Assembly (NCBI GenBank): GCA_001797335.1
Contig: MGPE01000006.1
Coordinates: forward strand, 215,473-279,472
From: Deltaproteobacteria bacterium GWA2_38_16
Lineage (GTDB): Bacteria; Bdellovibrionota; JACOXK01; 2-02-FULL-40-11
Reading direction: 5' to 3'
Length of the DNA: 64,000 bases
Positions 17,772 to 27,252 of the stretch are shown here, piece by piece. Numbering within the stretch: position 1 is the first letter of the stretch; each line of letters begins with the position of its first letter. A program made the translations under genes and the position numbers. The notes below the pieces were generated by a model. The model worked only from the letters and a program-made list of their open reading frames with translations, was not told where the DNA came from and made no database searches.

Positions 17772-18692
17772 ATGGCACAAAAAGCGTTGGCACAAAATAT
17801 GCGTAAGAAAAAGAGTGTGAGTCATCACATCCTTTTAGTTGGACTAAAGACAACCCTTTCAAAAGTTGTTCAAAACGGATTACAAGAAGACGATTTTATT
17901 CTTCACGAGGAATTCGATCTTACGAAAGCCTTAAAAGCCATCGCCAGGCTTGATATTTCTTTGGTTGTCTTAGATCAAGATACCTATATCACCGAAGAAA
18001 GCTTAGAATTTTCTAAACGATGTACTTCCGTTATTAGTCATCCTTCCGTCATTTTGCTTACGGAAAATACGTCTATTGATCACCTGCGGCTTCTTTTTCA
18101 ACACAAAGTTCATGATTGTTTGATAAAACCTTTTAAAATGTCTGAGCTCTTTGATTCCATCAAACGAGGGCTCGAATATCGCCAAACCCATATTTATGGA
18201 GTGAAAGATGCCTTGACCGGTCTTTATAATCGATATGCATTTAAAGAAATTCTCCGTCAAGAAATCGAAAGAGCCCAGCGATATGATCGCCACTTGTCTC
18301 TTCTCATGATCGACATTGACCATTTTAAACGTGTTAACGACATGTTTGGTCACCTCATCGGAGACCATATCTTAGAAGAACTTTCCCGCGTTATTCAATC
18401 TGCTTTTAGAAAAACAGACACTATTGCTCGGTTTGGAGGAGAAGAGTTTTCCATTATTCTTCCAGAAACAACCGTTGGTCATGCCACATTGCTTGCTGAA
18501 CGGATTCGCAAAAAAATAGAAGGGCATGATTACTCTCGTTTTATTAAAAAAGAAAGACTTACGGTGAGTATTGGAATTTCAAATTATCACACGCCCGGCA
18601 GAAAAAGCGACATCACTCTTATCCACTCTGCCGACCAGGCTCTGTATACAGCTAAAAAAGAAGGACGCAATAAAGTTGTTCTTTCCCGCTAA
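17772..18692 (+). CDS. Response regulator-GGDEF diguanylate cyclase
   Basis: 306 residues from the ATG at 17772. Residues about 15-135 form a receiver-like domain (ILLVG ... LVVLDQD ... VILLTEN ... CLIKPF); the acidic pocket at its start is degenerate (LLVGLK instead of DD). The C-terminal GGDEF domain has DALTGLYNR, IDIDHFKRVND, the active-site GGEEF, and an RKTD inhibitory site 5 residues upstream. It should make cyclic di-GMP from two GTP and be product-inhibited. Its last 17 bases overlap the following DUF2279-type gene. Confidence 0.9.
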   Translation: MAQKALAQNMRKKKSVSHHILLVGLKTTLSKVVQNGLQEDDFILHEEFDLTKALKAIARLDISLVVLDQDTYITEESLEFSKRCTSVISHPSVILLTENTSIDHLRLLFQHKVHDCLIKPFKMSELFDSIKRGLEYRQTHIYGVKDALTGLYNRYAFKEILRQEIERAQRYDRHLSLLMIDIDHFKRVNDMFGHLIGDHILEELSRVIQSAFRKTDTIARFGGEEFSIILPETTVGHATLLAERIRKKIEGHDYSRFIKKERLTVSIGISNYHTPGRKSDITLIHSADQALYTAKKEGRNKVVLSR

Positions 18693-19590
18693 AAAATCGG
18701 CATGTGTTGTTATTTCTTTTTATTTTCTTTTAACCATATCATTTCCTCTTTACGCTCAATCCAGCACTCCCCTTCCTTCAGAAACCATTAAAAAAAGTAT
18801 CCCCTACTCTCCGCTCGTAAAATGGACAGCCGTAGGCATTATACCCACTGTTATTTTAAGTTATGGATTTTTAGCATGGTGGAGACACGGTTTTACTAAA
18901 AAATTCTATTTTGATGATAAAGAAGGGTTTTTTGGAGCCAGCAGTTATTCTGGTGGTTCAGATAAAATAGGCCATTTATTTTCAACATATTATTTTTCAA
19001 AAATATTAAATGAATTTCTCTTGAGCTCAGGAGAAAGCAAAGAAAATTCTCTTTTATATAGCACATTAACTGTTGGGATACCTTTTACATTCATAGAAGT
19101 ATTAGATGGATTCATGCCATCATATGGGGCGGGATTATGGGACATGGTTTTTAATGCGGGGGGACTGGCTTTCAATTATGCAGAACAAAAATCTCCCCTA
19201 TTTAATCGCATGTTTAATTTAAGTCTATCCTACTGGCCCAGCGATCAATTTAAAAAAGAATTTAATGACCATTTAAACTTTTCAGAAGATTATAGTGGCA
19301 TGACTTATCATCTTGATTTTAATGTTATGCAATTATTTGATTTTGGAAAATTCAACTTATTAGGTCATCTACCCAACATAAGTGCTTCTTTTCACACAAA
19401 AGGATTTAGACCCAAGGAAGTATATCCCATGCTGGAATATTCTCTGGGATTGGGAATCGATGTGAGTTCATTAATGGATCGATATCCCTTCTGGAAAGAG
19501 GTTTTTTCGAGCATAAAAATTATCCCCATGCTCACTCTTTACAATAAAAAATATTATTATACGACTATCAATGGAGTAAGAAGATTATAA
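18676..19590 (+). CDS. DUF2279-type envelope protein, copy 1
   Basis: 304 residues from a TTG at 18676 that has AAGGA at 18661-18665. An N-terminal signal peptide (hydrophobic FYFLLTISFPLYA, cut before QSS) follows. The family core is visible as EGFFGASSYSGGSDKIGH and EVLDGFMPSYGAGLWDM. DUF2279/YfiM-like proteins are periplasmic or membrane proteins of unknown role. The reading frame is open further upstream, to a TTG at 18571, but that would overlap the cyclase by 120 bases and would not place a signal peptide at the N-terminus. A second copy follows immediately. Confidence 0.75.
   Translation: MFFPAKKSACVVISFYFLLTISFPLYAQSSTPLPSETIKKSIPYSPLVKWTAVGIIPTVILSYGFLAWWRHGFTKKFYFDDKEGFFGASSYSGGSDKIGHLFSTYYFSKILNEFLLSSGESKENSLLYSTLTVGIPFTFIEVLDGFMPSYGAGLWDMVFNAGGLAFNYAEQKSPLFNRMFNLSLSYWPSDQFKKEFNDHLNFSEDYSGMTYHLDFNVMQLFDFGKFNLLGHLPNISASFHTKGFRPKEVYPMLEYSLGLGIDVSSLMDRYPFWKEVFSSIKIIPMLTLYNKKYYYTTINGVRRL
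19573..19586 (+). promoter_or_regulatory. Shine-Dalgarno and probable ATT start of DUF2279 copy 2
   Basis: GGAG at 19573-19576 is followed after exactly 7 bases by ATT (19584-19586). This ATT opens a frame encoding a complete signal peptide in phase with the mature protein. The sequence sits within the last codons of copy 1. No ATG, GTG or TTG in the frame lies in a position that would include the signal peptide. Confidence 0.6.
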
Positions 19591-20489
19591 AATTTATAAA
19601 AAATATTTCATTTTATCTCTTCATCCTTTTTTTCTTTCTTAGCTTTCATAGCCCTCTTTTGGCACAAACAGAAACCACAGCCCTTAAAACTACTCCCTTT
19701 TTAAAATGGACAACGTTAAGTGCTATTCCCGTTGGTCTTTTGGGGCATGGATTTATTGCTTGGTGGCGTCATGGGCTATCCCCAAAATTTAGATTAGATG
19801 AAAAAGAAGGGTTTTTTGGAGCTAGCAGTTACTCTGGAGGATCTGACAAATTAGGCCACCTGTTTGCCAATTGCTTTATTTCAAAATTAACGACCGATGT
19901 TTTGATTTCCGCTGGTGAAAACAAAGACAATGCTCTTTTATATAGCTCACTAGTAACCGGCATATCGTATACTCTGGTAGAGGTATTTGATGGTTTTCTG
20001 CCCAGTTATGGGGCGGGGCTATGGGATATGGTTTTTGATGTTGGGGGTATTGCTTTGAATTTCGCTGAAAAAAAATACCCTACGTTTGATCAGCTCTTTA
20101 ATTTTAGTGCTTCTTATTGGCCAAGCCCAACTTTTATAGACCTACCCACTCACAATAATTTTTCAGAAGATTATAGCGGCATAACGTATTACGCTGATTT
20201 TAATTTCATGCGTCTTATGAATTTTGGAACCTTAAATACCCTGGCTCATTTACCACAATTTAGCCTTGCTTTTCACACCCAAGGGTTTAGTCCTCGTGAA
20301 CAACAGCTCACTACAGAATATTCTTTAGGGCTAGGCATAGATATGGTTCCTCTGATTGAACGGTGGTATAATCGCCCATACTTAAAAGATATTTTTTCAT
20401 CCATCAAAATTATTCCCATGTGGGCACTTTATACTAAAAAATATCACTATATTCGTGATGCCGAAGGCGGCAGGATTAGAAGATTATAG
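19584..20489 (+). CDS. DUF2279-type envelope protein, copy 2, probable ATT start
   Basis: 301 residues if begun at ATT 19584; a start at the TTG at 19659 would cut the signal peptide away. Codons 1-27 encode a basic N-terminus (IIKFIKN), a hydrophobic core and HSPLLA before QTE, a textbook signal peptide. The mature part parallels copy 1 throughout: EGFFGASSYSGGSDKLGH, EVFDGFLPSYGAGLWDM, NFSEDYSGITYY, SIKIIPMWALY. The ATT overlaps the last codons of copy 1, so translation is probably coupled. The product is a periplasmic or envelope protein of unknown function; tandem duplication is clear from sequence. Confidence 0.75.
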   Translation: MIKFIKNISFYLFILFFFLSFHSPLLAQTETTALKTTPFLKWTTLSAIPVGLLGHGFIAWWRHGLSPKFRLDEKEGFFGASSYSGGSDKLGHLFANCFISKLTTDVLISAGENKDNALLYSSLVTGISYTLVEVFDGFLPSYGAGLWDMVFDVGGIALNFAEKKYPTFDQLFNFSASYWPSPTFIDLPTHNNFSEDYSGITYYADFNFMRLMNFGTLNTLAHLPQFSLAFHTQGFSPREQQLTTEYSLGLGIDMVPLIERWYNRPYLKDIFSSIKIIPMWALYTKKYHYIRDAEGGRIRRL

Positions 20490-20496
20490 AGGATAG

Positions 20497-21810
20497 CTAT
20501 TGATGATCGGGTGGAATTTTGACATATGTTTCAATTTTAAAATCATCTATAGCTTCAACTTCGATAACAGGAACTCCATTTTCCTGATCCACAATTTTCC
20601 CTTTCACTCCTATTTCCTCTCCCATTAGAGATAATAATCTGGAGTGCTCTTGAGATCTTAAAATATATTTTGTTTGACCATTTTCTGTAATTTTATATCC
20701 TCCTTTTCGCCCTATAAAACGTCCCCTATCTTCTATCTTTCCAATGGTCACATATTTTCCTTTTTCATCTTCTGATTGAGGAAGTCTTTTCTCTTTCACT
20801 ACTTCATAAGCTTCATTGATATGAATCACAGGCTTAATTCCTTCTTTTTTAAGACCATCTTTTTCCCAAATGTATTTTGCTTGAAAGACAATATTTTTAC
20901 CCAATAATTTATTTAGATTATATTTCTGGCTTTGGATGGGAAATATTTTTTGCCCTTCATATTCTATATAATGAGAGGAGGTCTTACCTAAAAACATACC
21001 CTGGTCTTTTAGAGTTCCCATCCCCGATAGAAAAGGAACACCCAGTTCATTTTTGGCATTATCTAAATGATGAATATATTTATAAAGTTTATTATACCTA
21101 TTTAAATCAATATCAAAAAGTGCTGCTGTGGTTGGATAGCCACGCCATAAAAACTGCCCATCTTGATATTTAATATATTTTTTATGAGGGATATTAGGAT
21201 CATAAATTGTAAAAGTCATACTCTCATCATCCTCTATAAAAACACCATACACCATTACTGCATGATTAATTTCTTTCTTGGTATCAGATATATTGTTATC
21301 GATTTGCAATGTAATAGGCCTGCCTCTCCTAAGCTCTTCAATAAGAGTTTGTGCAATTTTTTTATTGCAGGCTGCATCGCACTGAAGGCCTTGAGACTCA
21401 CTTGTTTCAAAAAATAAAGGAGCACAGGTATTAAATTCATGAAAAAAATCTTTCAATAAACGATCTTGGGATGTTTCTAAAAATTTCTTAAGTATCTTCT
21501 GATGGTTTAAAGATAAATCTTTAATGGAACTCACTCCCCCTATAATCACGGGCACCCCTGAACAACTGGCACTTTCAAGTGCTTGGCTAAGTTCTTCGTC
21601 ATTCAGCGCAGGTAAGTTAGGGTTAAATTGTAAAAGTCCTTGAGCTTCTACAAAAGCAGACATGGCATAGCATTTTCCACCTCCGAAATTATCAAATGCA
21701 ATTTGATCTTCTTCAGGAATTCTGAGCGCTATGATTTCACTTGCAACTGCTTGGGAAAAATTGAGCCATAGAAGCATAACAATTATTTTTTGATAAAAAT
21801 GATTACTCAT
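20497..21810 (-). CDS. Secreted papain-like (C39-like) protein with two C-terminal repeats
   Basis: 437 residues from the ATG at 21810, giving a signal peptide (KIIVMLLWLNFSQAVA, cut before SEI). A cysteine-peptidase-like arrangement follows: Cys47 in GGGKCYAMS, His183 in NHAVMVYG, and Asp204 in IYDPN. The order and context match the papain/C39 fold. From about residue 255 there are two similar segments of about 75 residues (GTLKDQGMFLGK... and GKIEDRGRFIGR...), possibly OB-like. Its start overlaps the end of the subtilase gene by 8 bases. Substrate unknown; it may be an active protease, transglutaminase-like enzyme or inhibitor partner of the neighbouring subtilase. Confidence 0.7.
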   Translation of the reverse strand: MSNHFYQKIIVMLLWLNFSQAVASEIIALRIPEEDQIAFDNFGGGKCYAMSAFVEAQGLLQFNPNLPALNDEELSQALESASCSGVPVIIGGVSSIKDLSLNHQKILKKFLETSQDRLLKDFFHEFNTCAPLFFETSESQGLQCDAACNKKIAQTLIEELRRGRPITLQIDNNISDTKKEINHAVMVYGVFIEDDESMTFTIYDPNIPHKKYIKYQDGQFLWRGYPTTAALFDIDLNRYNKLYKYIHHLDNAKNELGVPFLSGMGTLKDQGMFLGKTSSHYIEYEGQKIFPIQSQKYNLNKLLGKNIVFQAKYIWEKDGLKKEGIKPVIHINEAYEVVKEKRLPQSEDEKGKYVTIGKIEDRGRFIGRKGGYKITENGQTKYILRSQEHSRLLSLMGEEIGVKGKIVDQENGVPVIEVEAIDDFKIETYVKIPPDHQ

Positions 21811-24058
21811 ATTTTCTAATAGCTTGATCAATGTGTTGTCCAACCTGAGGATCGTTAATTAAAATTTTTAATGTTTTTAAAGAGTACACAATCGTATGTC
21901 TAAGATAGTCGGGAGCAGTTTTTAATTTTTGAATGAGCGGGCCAACGGCCCTTGGATCTCCAATAGATCCCAAAGCCTCCATTGCATAACTTTGCACCAA
22001 AATATCAGAATCATTGAGACCTCTCACTAAAGGCTCTACAGCTAAAACACCGATTTGTTTTGTGGCTGAAATCAGTTGAAAAGAAATATAAATTTTTCTA
22101 CTTCGAATCCCGTCTATAATAGGATTAAGAGCAGGTTGGCCAATAAGTCCCAACGCTTTCCCTAAACCCCTTATGGTTATTTCCTCTTCATCTGTTCTGT
22201 TTTGGTGATCTTGAAGGCTTTTTAATTTATCTAAAATAGGCTGAACGGCGATAGAACCCATATTCCCTAAAGCATCAATAGCTACTTCTTGAGTGCCATA
22301 GAGTTTATCATGGAGTGCTTCCATGAGATAAGGAATGGTTTGGGGATCTTTTAAATTTCCTAAAGAGGTTAACACAGTCTCTCTTACAGCGCTTTTTTCA
22401 TCGTTCACATGGTGGACCAGCGCTTGGATAACCTGGGGATTATTTTTAAATGTAGATAAAACCTTAGCCGTTATAGTCTGGAAATGGGAAGGGGAATTAT
22501 TGAATATTGAAATCAGTGTATTGGCAGCTTCCTCATCATCGGAAAAATTTCCTAAAGCTAAAATAGCCGCTATTTTTACATCTTCATCTTGTTCTCGATT
22601 AAAAATATCCATGAGTTCAGGAATAAATTTTTTCTCTTTTAAAAAACCTAAAGCCGAAACAGCTTTTTCTCTAACCTTTGGATCTGGATGAGTTATATTT
22701 TGATGAAGTTGATTTATAAATCGCTCCTGACTGATTTCATCTTTACAAAATAAGAGACCTGAAAGGGGAAGGTGGTGATATTCATAAAACTTACAAATTT
22801 CAGATGAATTTTCCGTTAAAAAATAATCCATAAATAATTTTTTGATACTCTCTTCATATTGATCACAATTTTTCGTTTGAGAAAGAGCATCATCAAATGT
22901 TTTTTGAGAGACAAGCTCATCTTTTTGTATTTCAGCATTAACTTTATCTCTCATTTTTTTTAAAATATGTGCACTATTGACAGGAACGGAAGGAATATTT
23001 AAGCGCCCTTCTCGAACATATCGGGCAGCCAAAAGGGCCTTAACCATATTAGGCATGCCCCATCCGGTTTGATGATCAAAACCCGTTGAATTTAAATCAA
23101 AACTTGAAGCTTTTAAAATATTTTTAATTTGTGGCGGAGTAAGATTAGGATTTACTTTTAGCATATTTAAAATAATGCCACTCACCACGGGAGCCGCACC
23201 ACTGGTACCACTAAACCTTCTTCCCTCTAGGGATAACATGTTATAGTCACTGGGTGCTGCAAAATCTGTAGATGCCCCTTGATTAGAAAAAATAGATGAT
23301 CCCAAATAAGGATTTAAAGAGGCAATAGATAAAAGATTATCTACATTAGAAGGATATAAATTTTCTTGGCCAAAGTCATTTCCTGCAGCCCACACCAACG
23401 TTACTTGGCTACTTTTAACTTTTTCCATGAGACGCTGTATTCTAAGCGTATTTGGAGACTTAAAATAAATCATGCTTAAGTTAATGACTCTAGCGTTGTG
23501 ATCTATGGCATCTTCAATGGCATCTGCTACATCCTCATCCCACATGCCATCCACGAGGGGTTCTTTGGCCGAATACACATACATTTGTGCATTTTTAGCT
23601 TCTCCCACAGAGCAGTGATCTTTTGAACACAAAATAGAAGCCACCTGAGTTCCATGACATATTTCTTCCTCATCTGCCCCTTTTTCACAGGTCACATCCA
23701 TTTGTTGAAATGCTTCTCTCTCTTTTGAAATGCCACTATCAATAACAGCTGTTTTAATGACTTCATCTTTTTCATCTGCTGTTAAAAGTGTATCTTTAAG
23801 CTGTGCTCCCACTCGCCACTGAGCCCAATAGGGTTCAAAAATATTTGCTTCTCCTTCAAAGAGGCCGGTCGCACAGGATCTCGGACTAAAGGCTGGATTA
23901 GGAATAAAACACTCATCTAAAGGAGGCGTCATTTGTAACTGATGTTGGACATTGTTAAACAGAAAAAGGGGTTTAAGCAGGCCAAAAGGAATATTTTGAG
24001 CATATCCTATACCCCCATATAATAACATGCCTAATAATATTAAAGCTCTATTCCTCAT
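21803..24058 (-). CDS. Secreted subtilisin-family protease with HEAT-repeat C-terminus
   Basis: 751 residues. The signal peptide ends at GYA (residue 20). The S8 catalytic triad is Asp107 (VIDSGI), His135 (CHGTQVAS) and Ser286 (FSGTSGAAP), with the oxyanion Asn227 in WAAGND. From about residue 450 to the end there are repeated helical units of HEAT/PBS-lyase type (DPKVREKAVSALGFL, VKIAAILALGNF, AVRETVLTSLGNL, VQSYAMEALGSIGD). The HEAT array probably binds a protein partner. Many Cys pairs fit an extracytoplasmic location. The papain-like gene downstream is translationally coupled. Confidence 0.88.
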   Translation of the reverse strand: MRNRALILLGMLLYGGIGYAQNIPFGLLKPLFLFNNVQHQLQMTPPLDECFIPNPAFSPRSCATGLFEGEANIFEPYWAQWRVGAQLKDTLLTADEKDEVIKTAVIDSGISKEREAFQQMDVTCEKGADEEEICHGTQVASILCSKDHCSVGEAKNAQMYVYSAKEPLVDGMWDEDVADAIEDAIDHNARVINLSMIYFKSPNTLRIQRLMEKVKSSQVTLVWAAGNDFGQENLYPSNVDNLLSIASLNPYLGSSIFSNQGASTDFAAPSDYNMLSLEGRRFSGTSGAAPVVSGIILNMLKVNPNLTPPQIKNILKASSFDLNSTGFDHQTGWGMPNMVKALLAARYVREGRLNIPSVPVNSAHILKKMRDKVNAEIQKDELVSQKTFDDALSQTKNCDQYEESIKKLFMDYFLTENSSEICKFYEYHHLPLSGLLFCKDEISQERFINQLHQNITHPDPKVREKAVSALGFLKEKKFIPELMDIFNREQDEDVKIAAILALGNFSDDEEAANTLISIFNNSPSHFQTITAKVLSTFKNNPQVIQALVHHVNDEKSAVRETVLTSLGNLKDPQTIPYLMEALHDKLYGTQEVAIDALGNMGSIAVQPILDKLKSLQDHQNRTDEEEITIRGLGKALGLIGQPALNPIIDGIRSRKIYISFQLISATKQIGVLAVEPLVRGLNDSDILVQSYAMEALGSIGDPRAVGPLIQKLKTAPDYLRHTIVYSLKTLKILINDPQVGQHIDQAIRKYE

Positions 24059-24254
24059 CTTTCTTCTTATCGGAATAATCCATCTGCCCCTTTAAGCTAA
24101 AAGCTTATATACGATATAGACGTAGACGGTTGTTTAAAAAATATACATTGTGAAAGAAAAATGAGAGCCCCTAAGCCTTTAATATTCCTTAACTTTAAAC
24201 TTATTTTAATGTGGTCTGTATGTTGCACTATTATAAAGCAAGAGGCCAATAACA

Positions 24255-25121
24255 ATGAAAAAAATATTTTTTTTACCCTTGTTTTTTATTTGTCTTTTAA
24301 CTTTTCAGAGCTTAGCACAGGAATCAAAAGAAGCATCCCCCCCACCTTCTGACCCAGAGCTTTTAAGACTTACCATAAAACCTAACTATGATTGTATCAG
24401 TGGGGCAGGCTGTTCTGGTTCTGTAGAAGAAACTGCAAAAACATTTGCCATTGTTAAAGCTAAAAAAGAAGCTAGTTCTGGTGGTCTTCAAGACAGCAGT
24501 GTTTATCTAGAAAAACATGAATGGAGCAATGGATTTTGGGATGGTGGAAAATATACTTTAAGCAATCATCCCACGGATATTGTAAAAACAGAAAGCAAAA
24601 CAGAACACATTATTACTTATCCTTCTTCTAGTGGCCAACTCACGATTAAATATACTTTGGGTGCATTTAATCCAGAAACAAGAACACAAGATTTTTCTAT
24701 TGAAAACATCGAGGGATTAAAATCTTATAAACAAGAAGGAAAGGTAACTCCAGATCCCATTTCATTTAACTGGAAAATCGTTCAAAAAGAAGATGGTTCT
24801 TTTAAAGTAGTCGATGCAGAAGATCCTTCTTTTGAAATTCACTCTATCATTCTTAAAATTGGCGCTTGGAAAACAGGAATACTCAGTGGAGATGGGGGCG
24901 CCACCCATTTAGAAATTAGCGGGACTAAAGAGACCATAAATGAAGAGGGGCAGACGATTCGAGCTTCTCACGTAAAAAGCCAACCTATTACTCATCATCT
25001 TAAAAAAGTAGAAACTGCTCCAAAAGAAGAAGGTTTGTGTGGCCTAAATCCATTACAAGATATTAAAAACTTAAGTAAATTTTCTACATCTGTTTTAGAT
25101 TTAACCACAAAATTTCTTTAA
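24255..25121 (+). CDS. Secreted protein of unknown function
   Basis: 288 residues. Signal peptide (KKIFFLPLFFICLLTFQSLA, cut before QES), then a beta-rich region without a family I recognise. Two Cys (CISGAGC) lie near residue 48 and another near the C-terminus. AGAGG lies upstream of the ATG. The divergent 196-base region on its left holds no gene; a TATTAT at about 24230 may be its -10 box, with a poor -35. No functional claim is made. Confidence 0.75.
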   Translation: MKKIFFLPLFFICLLTFQSLAQESKEASPPPSDPELLRLTIKPNYDCISGAGCSGSVEETAKTFAIVKAKKEASSGGLQDSSVYLEKHEWSNGFWDGGKYTLSNHPTDIVKTESKTEHIITYPSSSGQLTIKYTLGAFNPETRTQDFSIENIEGLKSYKQEGKVTPDPISFNWKIVQKEDGSFKVVDAEDPSFEIHSIILKIGAWKTGILSGDGGATHLEISGTKETINEEGQTIRASHVKSQPITHHLKKVETAPKEEGLCGLNPLQDIKNLSKFSTSVLDLTTKFL

Positions 25122-25215
25122 CAATTCCCTAGCTCACCTAATATAAAAAGCACTGGATAATTACCTCAAATACCTGTAGAATGTTCTTAATTCCCCTTCC
25201 CATAAAGGTATCGAC

Positions 25216-27252
25216 ATGGACAAAATTACCATGCTCATCGTGGATGATGAGCAATATGTGTTGTCCGCTTTAAAAAGACTTTTTCATTCCCCTAAGTACG
25301 AAGTCTTTTGTGCTCAAGATCCTGCTAATGCCTTAGAATTACTTGAGAAAAATCCTCATATCGGAGTCATTGTTTGTGATCAAAAACTAGGGGAAAATGA
25401 AGGAACCGATTTTTTTGCCAAAACTAAAGCCACCCATCCCGATATTTCCCGGGTTCTTTTGACAGGCTACTTTAATTCCCAAATTGCCCAAAATTCTTTG
25501 CTTAAAGGGGAGGTCTATCGCTTTGTCACAAAACCCTGGAATGATGATGATCTGATGATGACGGTTGAAAACTCTTGGAAGCGCTATGAGCTTTTAAACC
25601 AAAACCGAAAACTGTTAAATCTTATTCGCAGTCAAAATGAGCATCTAAATCACCTTACTCTAAATCTTAAAAATGTGATTGAAAACCGAATTGAACGAAC
25701 GGTACAGTCTCAAAAAGCCATTCGGGCCAAAAAAATACAACTTCAAATTACTCATACCCTTATTAAACGTTTAAGTCGCTGTAAAAATTTAAAAGAAATT
25801 TTCAAAACCGTCCTTATTGAACTTAAAAAATTAATCCCCTTTGATACCGCCAGTATTGTGGTGCAACTAAACCCAAACCAATATTTGCTATTAAATCCAA
25901 AAACACAGGTATATCCCTTCTCTTTAAAAGATCATTCTCTGCTTCAACGTATGTTCCAAAATCCTCTTCCCACCATTTCAACAGAACATTCTTCTTACCC
26001 TTCGGAACTTATTTTTCCTCTCATGGATGAAAATCGTCCCACCCCGATTTGCATGGCTACATTAAGTCTTTTGAGTCACCAAGAGCATGCTTTCTCCGAA
26101 GAAGACATAAAACGCCTTTCAGACATTGCAAGCCCCATTGCCATTGCCATCGAGAAAATGAAACTTTTAGAAATTGTTGAACAAGGATCTCGTCAGTGGG
26201 AATCTACGTTCGACGCCATTAGTGATTTAGCAACCGTTATCGACAAAAATTTTAACCTCATTAAAGCCAATAGAGCCGTTGAAAAAATTACTCATGAAAA
26301 AGTAGAAAAAGTCATTGGGAAAAAATGTTATGAAGTGTTGGCCAATAGAAAAAGCCCCTGCAAAAATTGTCCTGCCTTAGAAAGTCTAAAAACACGCGCT
26401 TTGACCTCTGAAAATGAAATTAAAGATTTTAAAGACAAAGATTATTTTACATGGGCTTTTCCCATGTTAGATCCTAAAAAAGAGGTGAACTCTCTTGTTA
26501 TGTATTATCGGGACCACACAGAATCTTCCCAACTTTTCCGCCAACTGATTCAATCTGAAAAAATGGCTGCCATTGGACATCTGGCCAATTCTTTAGCCCA
26601 TGAACTTAATAACCCTTTGACAGGGATTACGGCCCTATCACAACTCCTCAGTAAAGAATTAGGCCCTCATAATACTTGGTATCCAGACATTCAAGAAATC
26701 GAAAAAGCATCCGTACGATGTAAAAATATTATTGAAAATCTCTTAAATTTTTCTGAAAAAACAAAATCAACCAAAAAATCTTCTGTCTCTCTTAATGAAA
26801 TTATTGAATCCACCCTTCCTCTTATTCAATACTCCTCTACGGCCAAACAAAATATTCGTATTCATAAACACTATGCCAAGGATTTACCTAAAATTAAGGC
26901 CAACACCAATGAACTCCAACAGGTATTTTTTAATTTACTCCTCAATGCCATTCAAGCCATGCCCCAAGGAGGCGTACTCGAAGTTAAAACTCAGTATTTA
27001 GTCGGAAAAGAAGCTCTTCAAATTACCATTACAGACACAGGGGTGGGCATTCCAAAACAAAATCTTTCTAAAATCTTCGACCCTTTTTATACCACCAAAG
27101 AAAAAACTTGTGGCACCGGTCTTGGACTTTCGGTAAGCTATGGCATTATTAAAAATTACGAGGGCGCCATCGGAGTTCAAAGCACTTTAAATAAAGGATC
27201 TACTTTTAAAGTTACTCTGCCTCTGATGACGACCAAGGAGAAAGTCCATTAA
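25216..27252 (+). CDS. Receiver-GAF-PAS histidine kinase
   Basis: 678 residues. Residues 1-120 form a receiver domain (LIVDDE, phospho-acceptor Asp55, TKPW). A coiled segment follows, then a GAF-like domain (about 170-320) and a PAS domain (about 330-430) with a CKNC pair, which may bind a metal or cofactor. The kinase core has the H-box SLAHELNNPLTG near residue 465, N-box FFNLLLNAIQAM, G1 DTGVGI and G2 GTGLGL. No membrane segment is evident, so it is probably cytoplasmic. Its last codons overlap uppP, and a free response regulator follows, giving a three-gene unit. Confidence 0.93.
   Translation: MDKITMLIVDDEQYVLSALKRLFHSPKYEVFCAQDPANALELLEKNPHIGVIVCDQKLGENEGTDFFAKTKATHPDISRVLLTGYFNSQIAQNSLLKGEVYRFVTKPWNDDDLMMTVENSWKRYELLNQNRKLLNLIRSQNEHLNHLTLNLKNVIENRIERTVQSQKAIRAKKIQLQITHTLIKRLSRCKNLKEIFKTVLIELKKLIPFDTASIVVQLNPNQYLLLNPKTQVYPFSLKDHSLLQRMFQNPLPTISTEHSSYPSELIFPLMDENRPTPICMATLSLLSHQEHAFSEEDIKRLSDIASPIAIAIEKMKLLEIVEQGSRQWESTFDAISDLATVIDKNFNLIKANRAVEKITHEKVEKVIGKKCYEVLANRKSPCKNCPALESLKTRALTSENEIKDFKDKDYFTWAFPMLDPKKEVNSLVMYYRDHTESSQLFRQLIQSEKMAAIGHLANSLAHELNNPLTGITALSQLLSKELGPHNTWYPDIQEIEKASVRCKNIIENLLNFSEKTKSTKKSSVSLNEIIESTLPLIQYSSTAKQNIRIHKHYAKDLPKIKANTNELQQVFFNLLLNAIQAMPQGGVLEVKTQYLVGKEALQITITDTGVGIPKQNLSKIFDPFYTTKEKTCGTGLGLSVSYGIIKNYEGAIGVQSTLNKGSTFKVTLPLMTTKEKVH
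27235..27250 (+). promoter_or_regulatory. Shine-Dalgarno and probable ATT start of uppP
   Basis: AAGGAG at 27235-27240, 7 bases, then ATT at 27248-27250, whose last base begins the TAA stop of the histidine kinase. From this ATT the protein begins NSFEAAILGAIQGLTEFLP, exactly where UppP proteins normally begin. The first ATG in frame, at 27332, would delete this catalytic segment. Confidence 0.75.
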
